The position numbers and the translations under genes were made by a program. DNA of 64,000 nucleotides from Scylla paramamosain. Taxonomy: Eukaryota > Arthropoda > Malacostraca > Decapoda > Portunidae. The notes beneath the pieces are model-generated. The model was not told the DNA's origin and searched no databases. It saw nothing but the letters and a program-made list of their open reading frames with translations. The stretch spans positions 290,001-354,000 of the forward strand of contig NW_026973669.1 in NCBI RefSeq assembly GCF_035594125.1. Direction: 5' to 3'. Positions 29,955-42,459 of this stretch are shown piece by piece. The stretch's first letter is position 1. Each line of letters starts with the position of its first letter.

Positions 29955-32475
29955 TTTTTTATGTAGGATGTTCAGTGTAGAAGAGGGGGACAGTTGAGTG
30001 TCAATGAAGAAGAGGGGATAGTTGTCTGGAAAGTTGTGTCGAGTTGATAGATGGAGGAATTGAGTTTTTGAGGCAATGAACAATACCAAGTTTGCTCTTT
30101 CCCAATCAGAAATCATAGAGGGATCAGAAGTCAGGCGTTCTGTGGCTTCCCTGCGTGAAATGTTTACTTCCTGAAGGGTTGCACGTCTATGAAAAGGCGT
30201 GGAAAAGTGCAGGGTGGTATTATCAGAGTAGGAGTGGATAGGACAAAATGTTTGGTTTAGAAGATCATTGAGGAATAATAGGAAGAGAGTGGGTGACAGG
30301 ACAGAGCTCTAAGGAACACCACTGTTAGTAGATTTAGGAGAAGAAGAGTGACCGTCTACCACAGCAGCAATAGAACGGTCAGAAAGGTAACTTGGGATGA
30401 AGTTACGGAGAGAAGAATAGAAGCCGTTCGAGGGTAGTTTGGAAATCAAAGCTTTGTGCCAGTCTCTATCAAAAGCTTTTAATATGTCTAAGGCAACAGC
30501 AAAAGTTTCACCAAAATCTCTAAAAGAGGATGACCAAGACTCAGTAAGGAAAGCCAGAAGATCACCAGTAGAACGGCTTTCACAGAACCCATACTGGCGA
30601 TCAGATAGAAGGTTGTGAAGTGATAGATGTCTAAGAATCTTCCTGTTGAGGATAGACTAAAAAACTTTAGAAAGGCAGGAAGTTAAAGCAATAGAACAGT
30701 AGTTTGACGGATTAAAACAGTGACTTTTTTTTAGGAACAGGCTGAATGTAGGCAAACTTACAGCAACGAGGAAAGGTAGATGTTGACAGACAATATTGGA
30801 AGAGTTTTATTAGGCAAGGTGCAAGCATGGAGGCACAGTTTCGGAGAACAATAGGAAGGACCCCATCAACCTTCTATAAGCCTTTAGAGGGTTTAGGCCA
30901 ACGAGGCCATGGAAAGCATCATTGCATTGCGAAGAATTTTAATAGGTAGCATGAAGTAGTCAGAGGGTGGAAGTGAGGGAGGAACAACCCCAGAATCGTC
31001 CAAGGTAGAATTTTTAACAAAGGTTTGAGCGAAGAGTTCAGCTTTAGAGATAGATGTGAAAGTAGTGTTGCCATCTGGAAAAAAAAGGAGGAAACGGAGA
31101 AGAAGCAAAGTTACTGGAGATGTTTTTGGCTAGATGCCAGAAGTCACGAGGGGAGTTAGATCTTGAAAGGTTTTAACACTTTCTATTAATGAAGGAGTTT
31201 TTGGCTAGTTGGAGAACAGACTTACAGACTTGGCATGGTTCCGGGCAGAAATATTAAGTGCATGAGATTCTGGTGATGGAAGGCTTAAGTACCTCTCTAT
31301 CATGTATAGCACGAGAACAAGCTGTGTTGAACCAAGGTTTGGAAGGTTTAGGTTGAGTAAAAGAGTGAGGAATGTACGCCTCCATGCCAGACACTATCAC
31401 CTCTGTTATGCGCTCAGCACGGAAGCAGTAGTCATTCCAAGGAAAATCAGCTTAGGAGGATCCTGAGGAGGGATTGGAGCGATAGGACAAGATAGAGATA
31501 TGAGATTTTGATCGGAGGAGCCCAAAGGAGAAGAAAGGGTAACAGCATAAGCAGAAGGATTAGAGGTTAAGAAAAGCTCAAGAATATTGGGCGTATCTCA
31601 GAGACGGTCAGGAATACGAGTAGGGTGTTGCGCCAGTTGCTCTAGGTCGTGGAGGATGGCGAAGTTGAAGGCTAGTTCACCAGGATGATGGTCAATGAAG
31701 GGAGAAGAAAGCCAAAGCTGGTGGTGAACGCTGAAGTCTCCAAGAATGGAGATCTCTGCAAAAGGGAAGAGAGTCAGAATGTGCTCCACTTTGGAAGTTA
31801 AGTAGTCAAAGAATTTCTTATAGTCAGAGGAGTTAGGTGAGAGGTATACAGCACAGATATATTTAGTTTGAGAGTGACTATGTAGTCGCAGCGAGATGGT
31901 GGAAAACTCAGATTAAGTCAGATTAACTCAGATTAAGCAGATTAAGTCAGTGCGCACATAAACACAAGATCCAGCTTTGGATTGAAAATGAGGATAGAGA
32001 AAGTAGGAGGGAACAGAAAAGAGGCTACTGTCAGTTGCCTCAGACACCTGAGTTTCAGTGATGAAAAGAAGATGAAGTTTAGGTGTTCTACAGATTGAAA
32101 ATTAGATCAAAAACATGTTGCAGAAGTTAATAAATAAAAAGTTGAGGGGTGTCAAGATACTTAGGGTGGATACTAGACATTTGTGGTCCCCTCCCCAGAT
32201 AGGGGCTCCGAGGCTGGTGTAGTAGTCGCCATGATAACTTTGAATTTTGAATGAAGGGTGTGTGTGTAATTAGGTGCTTGTAGTTTTGTGTGAAGGAAGA
32301 TAGTTGTCTTTAGAGGGCAGGATGTGACTGCCCCCTTTTATTGTGAGACAAACTGAGAAACGTTCAGTGAGGTCACAGCTGGGTTTAATGGTAAGTTCTC
32401 AGCACCCCCAGATCCAGCGCTTTAGACCTTATTGGGAGTAATTATCGTTTCGGCAGGTACTTACTGCCTCCTCCT
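29955..32475 (-). mobile_element. LINE-A, near full-length but internally deleted copy
   Basis: The 5' UTR is near 32475-32230 (minus), matching the other copies. The ORF follows with many frameshifts and stops ([20 protein letters not shown] near 31760; RT region 30900-30060 with the YADD box disrupted near 30225). At the 3' end the terminus word ATGTAGGA (plus strand, about 29961) joins straight to GGATGTTCAGTG. This deletes about 600 bp covering the RT thumb, C-terminus and 3' UTR, so the copy keeps an A-rich sense tail but no 3' coding end. Confidence 0.9.
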
Positions 32476-32498
32476 CCTATTACTTCTTCATCACATAC

Positions 32499-32528
32499 CC
32501 CACACACACACACACACACACACACACA
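32499..32528. repeat. (CA)n microsatellite
   Basis: About 14 CA units at the 5' boundary of the minus-strand LINE-A copy. Confidence 0.95.
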
Positions 32529-32529
32529 T

Positions 32530-33060
32530 TCATGAGCAGATTGGCATATCAAGATGTATTGTATCCATGAGATAAACCAGCAAAACGCATCGAAAGGCGA
32601 TTGACGAGTGAAGCACATCGCGCACTTGCGTAATATTCATATCACTAGCTCAAAACTTTGCAGGAGCACAATGGTTGTGCTATATACCGTTAAATAGGAA
32701 ATCTTATTCTGCGTTCAGTGGTACGTGTCGGCTATTATTAAGTAAAAAAAAAAAATTGTAAAAACTGCAGGAAACTGACGAAATCCCATCTTCGACACCC
32801 TTCTACTTCTTACAAGTTACGCATTGATTTCACCCAAGAGAAGAGATGAAGCTTATATCCTACAAAACTGATCGAGTTGTGCTGTCTTATGGTGCTAATT
32901 TCGTGACGATCGGCCGCGTAGTTCCAGAGATATTAGCGTTTCAATAGCGTTTCGGTCGAGCCGGGCCGCTGAAACTGAAACAACAACCTCCATAATAAAC
33001 TTCGCTTTGCTTATAATAATTTCTTTCTTCAATTCCAGCTTTATCCGAAGCTTCAAAGTT
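32530..33060. other. Non-coding stretch, nothing recognised
   Basis: No coding or repeat pattern recognised. It borders the TC tract that hosts LINE-B. Confidence 0.4.
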
Positions 33061-33082
33061 TCTCTCTCTCTCTCTCTCTCTC
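33061..33082. repeat. (TC)n tract, 5' flank of LINE-B
   Basis: Eleven TC units, ending exactly where the LINE-B 5' UTR (GCCGCTAGAGGGCC) begins. The other half of the array is at 40794-40887. Confidence 0.93.
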
Positions 33083-34534
33083 GCCGCTAGAGGGCCTTGT
33101 AAACAAGTCACGGTCTGCGTTCTCCTGTTTTTGTTAGAGTTTTTGCGAGTGATACAGCGTGCCTGCGCCTACCATATGACACAGTCACCTGTAGTAAGAC
33201 CCTGTCGTCGCATTTTTGGCAGTTGGGACTTCTGGTATTTGGACTTTGGCTGTAAATTTGAGGTTAAATCACGTCGGCCGGGCAGGAGGTTCCCAGCATG
33301 GGCAGCTCCTCCTCTGCGCATGCGCAGTGCTTCCAGTGTGACGTTGTCATGACGTCGTGCTGCGTCACTGCTTGTGTCCTGCGATCCCTGAGCCCTGTGG
33401 TGCCTCCTGCTTATGTGAGCAATGGAATACAACGGCCCTGCCACTCACTCTCTCCTCAAGGACGACCTCGACCTTAGTGATGAGGGTGAGTGGCCTTTAA
33501 TGCCACAAAAGGATCAGGAGAGCTCGGCAGCAGCCACGAGTGAGGCTGGAGTTGCCCTCCCCGACGACGAAGCTTCAAGTCTTGTCAACCAACCTTCATC
33601 GGCTAAACGTCTTCTCAACAGTTCGTCTGACAGTAGCGATGCCTCATCTCTGCCTGCTCCCAAGGCGGCTAAGCAGAGAATAGCTTCTGTTCCCTGTGAC
33701 GTCCCTTCTGTCACTTCGTCGGTCGCCTCTCCCTCCTCTGCGCCATGCATCTCGCCTCTGCCCTCACAGCCCGCGCCAGTTCCTCCAGCCTTTGCTCCAC
33801 GGGATGATTACGTGAAGGTCCTCTTCCGAGGCTCTCCATCGGTGGAGACCAAGCTACGTTGGCTCTCTGAAGTCAACAAGGGCTTCAGTCTGGATCGGAG
33901 CCTTGCTGAAGTCAATATGTCCGCTGTAACATCTCGGTTCGTCTAGATCTCCAGAAGGCTCACGGACATTATTGACAGTGTGACGAAAGGGGAATATCTG
34001 CCCTTGTTCCTTGATGTGCAGGACTCGCCTCAAAGGTCTCGGAAGTTCCCTACCTACCTACTGACTCGTTATCCTGTCTGTGTTGAGCCTTCCTTGGCCA
34101 TGGCTTTGTCAGGGGTGTACAAAGCGAAGCGTTTCATTCAGGACGGTGAACCCATCAATCGCATCGTCATCACCTGGAGCCTTCCTGATCCCACGCCGCC
34201 TTTTATTACTTTTGACTTTCTTCCCAGCCTCCCGCCATGCGAAGTATGCAGGATGAAGGATGAGCAGCCCTGGTGCTTTAGGTGCTGGGGCCTCGGCCAC
34301 ATCTCGCGCTACTGTTCCCGTCCTGAGAAGTGCGCCTGGTGCTCTGGCAAGCATCACTCCTTCGCCTGCCCTCACCGTTCCCAGCCTCCCTCTACTGGCC
34401 CCGCACCAGTCTCACAGGACTCAACAGGAGTCAATGGTACAGGGATCAGACACACCTACAGCAGATACCTCGAAGTGGAAGTGCCCCCGCTGCCGTCAGC
34501 CAGGCGTCAACGTCTGGCATGGGTGTTTAAGGCG

Positions 34535-35497
34535 TGTTTAAGGGTGTTTAAAGCTTTTGATCAAGTCTGGCACCTCGGTCTTAAGCATAAAATCCTACAA
34601 CTACAACTCCCTATTACAATAGAAAAATTTTTATGCGACTTTTTATCTGATCGCACAGCATCCATTAAAGTTAATCATTACATTGGTCCTACATTTAATT
34701 TAAACTGCGGTGTACCACAAGGGAGTGTTCTGTCACCAACACTCTTCACAATTTAAACCAATGATATTCAACAACCTATACAAACCCTTAACATCAGTTT
34801 CGCAGACGACATAACACAAATAATTGGCTACCCAGGAAGGTCCAAGAACATGCTCAATATAAAAACAGAGAGAGCAATAACAGCAATTAATAACTACGAA
34901 AGGAACTGGAAAATAAAAACCAATGTTAATAAATTCACCCCTCTGCACCTTGGAGCAAAACTTACCTTTCCACTCATCATTAACGAAGAAGAAATAGAAT
35001 TTAAAAGTACCGGCAAATGCCTTGGTCTAACCATAACTACAGGTGGCTACTACAAACATATACAGGAGCGTAAAAATATAGCAATAGCATCACTACAAAA
35101 ACTCTACAAGTTACATAACATGCCAGAGAAAATAAAAATACACTTAGTAAAAGCACTAATACTACCAATACTTGATTACCCTCCAATCCCTATGCACACA
35201 ATGAGCAATAACCAAATTAGCAAACTTCAAAAAGTTCAAAACAAAGCACTTAGATTTGCAACAAATCAGAAACACCCTTACACCATGACAACAGAACAAG
35301 TACACATACACACCAAAACAACACCTCTCAATATACGTCTACACTACAGAGCAAAGACAATTTGGGAAAAAATTGATGAGTTGGGCCTGCCTATCTATCA
35401 AAGCCTAAAAGACAACTCAGATCAAATAGTAAAATACCACCGTGATTTCCCTAGCAGCCTACAGGCATGCAAAACAACACCCAACCCAATCTATTAA
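34535..35497 (+). pseudogene. LINE-D reverse transcriptase, C-terminal half
   Basis: Motifs in order: KAFDQVWHLGLKHKIL (34550-34597), NCGVPQGSVLSPTLFTI (about 34705-34755), one stop at 34756, then SFADDITQIIGY (about 34797-34832; the FADD box is intact). A long open frame (34850-35497) carries the thumb and C-terminus: GLTITTGGYYKHIQERKN, LVKALILPILDYPPIPMHTM and LQKVQNKALRFATNQ. These are typical of Jockey-clade elements. Apart from 5' truncation it has few breaks, so it is younger-looking than LINE-A or its host. Confidence 0.9.
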
Positions 35498-36158
35498 CAA
35501 ACCGAAAATAAAGGAAACATACTCACCTTAAAACACTTACCTTTACTCACTGTATTCCTGAAGATGGCCACACACAAAAACTCAGCACACACGGGGCATC
35601 TGAAAAGGAAAGAATATTATGTAACTCCAACACTCTAAACAGCACACACACACACACATGCTTCACATGGGACTCGTAGCTGGCCTCCTCTCTCCCCACT
35701 CCACGCCCTGAGTCGGCGGTGAGGTGGTATGCCACGCCGGTGTTCACCACACCGTAGTGCACAGCCGAGGGGTACTGGCCACTGGTAGGGCTTGCTGGCC
35801 CCCAGCAAGCGGTAGATGGGGAGGGGGTTGCACCTCATCCTGAGTCGCCGACACCCGGGGACCTACCTATAGGGGGTAAGAGTTGTGTGGTGTCGGCGAG
35901 GGAGTAGTGGTAGAGTCTCTCTCGACTCGCCTGCGGTGTAACAGGGAGAACAATCGTGGCCCGTGCCATCACATGAAGTCAGCACAAAGAACACAAACAT
36001 TCTCACAAACACATAATACACAGTATAACATCAATAAGTAAAATAGCAAGGTGGACAGCCCACCATCTTTAATCTTATACTTCTTTCATTATTTCTCACT
36101 ATCCTCTTATACTCATATTATTCTTCCTTCACCCATGTTTTCTATAAATATAGATAGA
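34535..36158 (+). mobile_element. LINE-D, Jockey-like element nested in LINE-B
   Basis: A 5'-truncated non-LTR element flanked by a 7 bp direct repeat TAAGGCG (34528-34534 and 36159-36165). It begins inside the RT domain (KAFDQVWHLGLKHKIL, motif A). It has a 3' UTR of about 650 bp including a short CA tract (35641-35659) and a GC-rich block, and ends in ATAGATAGAT. Confidence 0.9.
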
Positions 36159-36611
36159 TAAGGCGCCCCACCACCTCCGCCGCGCCTTCCACCTTGGCTC
36201 CGTCTTCCGCCCCAAAGTCTGCTCAGCGCGCGTCTGTTCCTCCCCAGGCCTCCTCCCAGCCGGTGTCGGAAGTTGGTCTTCCGACACCGTCTTAAGGCTG
36301 CTGTGGCGTCGATGACGTCTCGATGCTCCTCGTATGCTGCTCATTTCGAAGCCATTGAACGCAGAATGGAGGGATTCGCCAGCCATCAGGCTGAAATGAA
36401 CACCAAGGTTTCTGCTATGATGGACGCGCTCCAAGCACTTACCGTCACCGTCACTGCCCTCGCTGGCAGGGTTGACTCCCTCACCACACCTCGAGCGGGT
36501 TACTGCTCTGCCTCCAGCATCCTTGTCCTCCTGTAGTGCGCCGCAGAGAGTTGGCCACGCCTCCCATTCGTCTTCCTCTGGTCGCGCCAAGCTAAAGAGT
36601 AATAATAGGTA

Positions 36612-39600
36612 GCCAGCCACAGCTTCACGTCCTCTCCTGGAATGCCTGCGGCTTCACTCACTACCTTAAACAGTCTTCCCTCAAAAGTTACGTGCAGCAG
36701 CATCATCCTGATATTATTTTAATTCAAGAGGCTTTTGTTGGCCATCCTGTGGCACAAAGGGGTGCGCCGCCGTCGCTTCGTGCCTACATTCCCTACGTTC
36801 ATCATGCTCGGAACGGTCTCATCACCTACGTTCACTCTGCTGTACGGCACAGGCTGCTCCGGTGCTCCACACATGATGACACGATCTTCCAACTGCTTGA
36901 GGTGGCAGCGGGCGCTGGTACGATTTGGCTGTGCAATGTGTATGTGGCTCCAGGCCGGATAAACACTGCTGTTCTCCCCACTCCAAGTGTTCAAGGCACC
37001 ATTTACATGGGTGACTTTAACGCCCGGCATCCTGCGCTGGGTGACATCTCTCCGACACCGAATCGTAACGGGACACGCCTAGAGGAATGGCTGCACCGTT
37101 ACCGGCTAACACGATGGGATACTGGCGGTGCCACGCACTCCAGAGGAGGCACTCTTGATCACATCTTGACTCAGGGCCTGGTGACATCCAATGTCACGTG
37201 CTCCTCTGTGCCCACACTGTTTTCTGACCATCTTGCCCTCGCCCTCCATTACTCTGTCCCAGCCGCCCCTCCCCACCTCCACCGTTGCATCCGCATTACC
37301 ATTCCTCCTAAGTACTGCCCAACGTATGTCTCCTACATGTCATCCGCCCTTCCTACGTTTCCTTTGACCTCTCCTGAAGACTTGTACTCCTCCATTGTCA
37401 CCTCCACACACTCTTTTTATGACCACTATGTCCGCAAGCTGCACGTCAAGCGTCGTCCGCGAGCTTCAGCCTGGACACTGGATCACCGTATTACCATGGC
37501 AGAGAGAAGGAGGATGGCCCTTCCTTCCAAACTCACCCCTCCCCGGAGAATCTGCGGATGTATCAGTTGTCCAGGAACAAGTTCGTGCCCCTTCAGCAAT
37601 GTGTCCTCACCGAGTCTTGGCACCAGTTTACCAACAGCATCAACCACCGGACAAGTGTGAGCTCCATGTGGCATCTCATTAATACAGTTGTGAGGAGGAA
37701 GAAACTCAGCGCTCTCCATCATAGTCCAGCTCAGTACGCTCAAGATCTTCTTAATGGCTGGTGTGAGCAGTCACGTGCACAAAACCTTCCCCAGCACATT
37801 CGTGATGCTTTCGACTCTAATGACACTCTCCGCACCCTTCGTCTGATGGGTGCTTTGCTGCAACCAGACAAAGAGGATGACAGGCCCATCACTGAAAGTT
37901 AACTTAGTCGTGCCCTCTCTCGGGGCAAGGCATCAGCCCCAGGGGAAGACGGCATCACTTACTCTGTTCTCAGGCTCCTTCAGAAAGTTTCTGGCAATCC
38001 TCTTCTCCGGCTGTATAACGTCTGTTTTCGACAGAGATGTGTACCGCACGCCTGGACCTAAAAGTATGATCATACCGATTTCAAAGCCCGGCACGGACAA
38101 GTTCAGGCCTACTATATCACTTATATCCTGCTTTAGTAAGGTGATGGAGCGTCCTCCTCCTCAATCGGCTGATGCTTCGGCTTGAGAGCAAGTTATCTCC
38201 CAGACTCTACGGCTTCCTTCCCCGACGTAGTACGCACCATTGCCTCGTGAAGTTGTACGCTCGCCTCACCCCAACTAGTGTTGTCGTTTTCATAGACCTG
38301 AAGAGCGCCTTCGATGTCGCCAACAGGGAGGTCATTCTCGACCAGCTCGTGGACTTCGGAGTTACGGGCAACCTCCTGGGGTGGCTGCGTGAGTACCTGC
38401 GTAACAGAACCCCCCGTGTCTTGTTCTAGGGTGCGATCAGTACAGTTCAGAAAAGTTTGAGCTTGGTACTCCTCAAGGTGGTGTTTTTAGCCCATTCCTT
38501 TTTAATATCTTGATGCACCGTGTGCTTTCCTTACTTTCTGACGTCCCTGGCATCACAGTCACCAGATGACATTTGCATCCACGCGCGCACACCAGCAGTC
38601 CTACAGCATTTCCTCCACTCGTTCTCTATCTCGTTCTTCTTGTGTGGCCTCATCATTTCCCCAGAAAAAAGCCGTATTTTTACTCTTCGGAACCCGAGAT
38701 CCCTCCCAGCCTTTACCGCGGGGCACAGTGTCATCCCTGTGTGCACACAGTATGTCTACCTTGGTGCGCCTGTGAGAATTCTCTCATCCACGCCTGCTCG
38801 TCAGCGAGTTCATCCTGTGGTTCGTGATCTCCTGACTCAGCTGCAGTTACGCCTGACTCCTCTTCGGTGGCTCCTTAATAACGCTACTGGTGTCTCCATC
38901 CCCGTGGCCAGGACGATTTACACGGCCTACATTCGATCAGTCGTTGACTATCTCTCCCCTGCGCTTGTGCAGCTGCCCAAATCTACACTGGAGCCTCTGG
39001 AAAAATTCCAGAACAAAGTCATGAGACTCATGTTAGGCTGTTCCATGTCCACCAGGATAGTCAACATGCTGCATGAGCTTGACCTCTCGCCACTAATTGA
39101 AAGGATCCATGCAAATGTCACCTATTTCACCGTCAAGTGCCTCCTCCATTTACCCCATCTTTCCTGTCACTATTCGCAAGTCATCAGGACCTTCTTTCAG
39201 CCTCATCCCCGCCTGCCTCGGCTGCAGCCCGGTGGTCGTGCTCTCATCAAAACTGTCTGCTCTTAGCTGCAACGTTTGGACATCAATGTTCCTGTGGCTG
39301 ACATTTTCCCTCCACCTCCACCCTTGATGCTGCCACTCCCGATGGTCCACTTCACTCCTACCTAAAAGGCTCACCCTCCCGTCCTCCAGAAACAACTAGC
39401 CCTGGACGCCATAGCATCGGTCTCGGCTACCACCGTCACGCCACACCACCTCAACACGGATTGGTCCGTGCAGGCGGACGGCACAGCAAGGTGTGCAGTC
39501 TTCTCTCCTGACGCGGCACCTCCAGCAGAGGGCTGGGTTGGGCGTCGGCTGCCGGCTCAGTCCAGCTCCACCTTTTGTGAGTTGCACGGCATCCTAGATG

Positions 39601-40288
39601 CTGTGAGTTTCTTCTGTGAAAGACGCCTCAACGGTGTCGTCATATGCGACTCCCAGGCGGCCCTTCATGCCCTTTCTTCGCCAAACCCAGTCTGTCGTCA
39701 TCTGGTTAACAGGATCCTGACGACCCTGCCTTGGCTCATGACCGATTGTTGGTCATTAGATTTCTTTGGATCCCGTCCCATGTCTCGCTAGCTTACAACG
39801 ACACAGTGGATCGCCTGGCTAAAGCTGTTTGTGCCCTGCCTGCCTGCGACGCTGGCCCTGCCCACTCCCTCCGGTGCCTCAGGACCAGGATCCGAGCAGC
39901 CTCCCTAGTCTCTACGGCCGACAGGACTGCCAATCAGAGGGCGGCCAGCGTTACTATTCAGCACTATGATGCCTTTCGTCACCATCGCTTCAAGTATCGA
40001 CGTCGGGGGCTATGGGTGAGGAGACATAATGTGGTGTCGGCGCGGCTGCGGCTCGGCTACCGCCCTTTGTGGCAGATGGCTGGCTTGGGAGACGAGCCTC
40101 ACTACACCTCCTGTCCCCTGTGGCACTCTCCCAACTCGAATCACTTGCGCCACTACTGCCTGGACTGTCCTGCTGTGGGAGACCTGCTCCCGCGCGAACA
40201 GCCTCTCCTCGCCGTGTGCCAACACCTGCTGCAAGGCGACCATCTAGATCTCATGTTAGCCCAACACCCACAGTTTGGCGGCTGTTAG
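36612..40288 (+). pseudogene. LINE-B ORF2: endonuclease, RT and RNase H (broken)
   Basis: APE endonuclease at 36612-37290: LHVLSWNACGFTHYL, DIILIQEAF, YMGDFNARHPALGD, GTLDHILTQG and FSDHLALALHY. RT at about 37900-38600: SAPGEDGITYSVLRLL, VVVFIDLKSAFDVANREV (motif A) and LGTPQGGVFSPFLFNIL. The catalytic YADD reads SPDD near 38560. Thumb at 38700-39260. RNase H at 39440-39840: QADGTARCAVF, CELHGILDA, ICDSQAALHAL and IPSHVSLAYNDTVDRLAKA. A Cys-His tail (CPLWHSPNSNHLRHYCLDC, about 40110-40170) closes it, with the stop at 40286-40288. Frameshifts lie near 37550, 37900, 38160, 38430, 38560 and 39740. The gene is inactive. Confidence 0.92.
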
Positions 40289-40567
40289 CAATCAGTGTCT
40301 TTCATTTTACCAACCCTCAAATATTTCTGTCACCCTTTGCCTTTAGCATTCCTAATTTTTCACTGTTGTACTAATCTTTTTATTTTGTTGTTTATTTTTA
40401 ATTAATGCTTATTTATTCTATTATGTTTATTTATTTCTTTATTTCTTTATCTATTTCTTGGAAATTGTTTAATTTCCTTGTTTATTATGTTCATTTCTTT
40501 ATATAAGTTTCTTTAATTCTTTATTGATTTTCCATATTGTTATTACTATTATTATTATTATTATTAC

Positions 40568-40621
<54 letters not shown>

Positions 40622-40789
40622 TTTTTACTTATTTATTTATTTTTGTTGTTACTGTTCTAACTACTCTTGTTTTGGTTATTGTTATTGTTATTATTGTTCT
40701 TATTGTTCTACTCCTATTGTTCTTCTGTAAACTGTAAACTGTTTTTTTATCGTATGTATAGTCTGACGCCTTGTGCGTAATAAATTTAT

Positions 40790-40891
<102 letters not shown>

Positions 40892-41307
40892 TGCCTTTAC
40901 AGCCTCCATTTTCTCTTCCATCACTACGTTTTCTGTTAAGTGGAATGTGGACTTTATACGTGGCAGGTTATGAAGCGAGCTGAATATCTCCCACATCTCA
41001 CAAAAAAAAAAAATAATAATAATAATAATAATAATGATAAATATATAAATATATGAAATAAAATAAAAATCGATATAGGGCTTTGTCATTGCCACTCTGG
41101 CAATGACAATGGGCAGTGATCACCAGAACACATTTGAAAGAAAAATTCAATATATTCGCCTGGAAAGTCCTTGATTACATAAACGACACAGTAGTTTAAT
41201 GGTTGATTATGGTATATTGCATGTGACTCAATAAAACGACTGCTTGGACTATGCTGGTGACTCGGAGTAACTGTCTTCTGAGCTTTCTTATTTATATACA
41301 GGAATGA

Positions 41308-41455
41308 ACGGTGCCGCCGTGGTGCAGTGAGACTGCGCTCACTTTGGGGGCCAATGGGTCTTTCGGATCCGAGGGTAATGGTTTCTAAATGTTAAATACA
41401 AAGTCCTTCATTAAGAGGCACCGTCCTAGCCTTACCAGATGTAAAACCGAAAAAA
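41308..41455 (+). mobile_element. tRNA-like SINE fragment (tentative)
   Basis: GCCGCCGTGGTGCAGTGAGA resembles a tRNA A-box start. GGATCCGAGGGTAATGG stands where a B-box would be but has lost the consensus. An A-rich tail follows at about 41445. It looks like a decayed tRNA-derived SINE. Confidence 0.4.
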
Positions 41456-41892
41456 AAGAAAAATATTCAAAATGAAATGTAGCAAGAGACCGAGTATGAG
41501 GGATGTTTGGCCAACACTTCTGATTATATTGATGTTACCTCTGGTCTCTTAAGAAATCCAATCACTCGTATACTGTATATACAAATACCTCACCACCAAC
41601 GTCCGCCACGCATTGATAATTATAAAATTAAACATAACGGTGCCTAACAAGAGGTCTCCGCGGGCTAGCTTCTGAGAGTGGCTCTAGCTAACACCTGAAA
41701 TGCACGGAGTGCTGGCGTACAACGTGTGAACGTACAATGCAAATTTTTGCAGGTGGTGTGTGTTGTCGCCATTTTCTAGGGGCGATCAGTGCAGGATAAT
41801 GACACCCGTTTCACGCTGACTCGATGTATTGATTAAATCGGTTAAAACCTGGGGACACGAGCAAATTCTCATAAAGACAAATATGTAATGGT

Positions 41893-42060
41893 AACTTAAC
41901 AGTATCAGTCTTACAGAATAAGATTACAAATATATTGATAACTTAACAGTCTCAGCCTTATGTAATAGAATTATAGGTTTACGTTACTACACACATTGGT
42001 AGCTTAACAGTCTCCGTCTTACAGAATAAGATTACAAATTGTGCTACTGTACACTCTTAC
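41893..42060. repeat. Tandem repeat, 3 units of ~47-60 bp
   Basis: TAACTTAACAGTATCAGTCT and variants begin units at about 41893, 41940 and 42000. The first and third share TTACAGAATAAGATTACAAA. Confidence 0.8.
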
Positions 42061-42364
42061 ACAAACAGAACATATATGTTACACGGAGTATGTTGTAGTC
42101 AAGACACTCACGTGTTGGCGGGTCATTTAACCCCTGTAGACTGGAGATCACTCTCAATGCGAGACACTCGTTCACGACGTCTGCTCTCCTCTACAGTACA
42201 CTTGCTTCTGCCCCAGGGCAAGGCAGAGTTGGGTGTTCCCTACACATGTTTCTTGTGTGGAGTCTCTGAAGTCCCTATCTGACCTCCATTAACCCGGCCG
42301 AGGCTAAATTAATCAGGCCAGCAAAATATCTTCTCCCCATCCCATCTACTACCATCCTCAGTGT

Positions 42365-42366
<2 letters not shown>

Positions 42367-42457
<91 letters not shown>
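42367..42457. repeat. (TC)n array
   Basis: About 45 TC units. Confidence 0.97.

Positions 42458-42459
<2 letters not shown>

Larger units (their letters stand above)
33422..36540 (+). pseudogene. LINE-B ORF1 (gag-like), interrupted
   Basis: ORF1 proteins bind the element RNA. The ATG is at 33422. A Ser/Pro-rich N-terminal region leads to a domain with DDYVKVLFRGSPSVETKLRW and then zinc knuckles CFRCWGLGHISRYC and CAWCSGKHHSFAC (34275-34370). A third Cys-His cluster (CPRCRQPGVNVWHGC, 34480-34525) lies in the next frame. Breaks: TAG at 33944-33946 in an otherwise continuous frame; a frameshift between about 34400 and 34470; and a 1.6 kb insertion at 34535-36158. Downstream, 36273-36536 carries a heptad-like helix (FEAIERRMEGFASHQAEMNT) after another frameshift near 36290. 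Confidence 0.88.

Noticed and set aside
36129..36620. 163-codon minus-strand frame
   Set aside because: Lies opposite the LINE-B ORF1 end and ORF2 start; shadow.
40010..40374. Alternative frames around 40010-40374
   Set aside because: Shadows of the LINE-B C-terminal domain, which fits the family pattern in the 39731-40288 frame.
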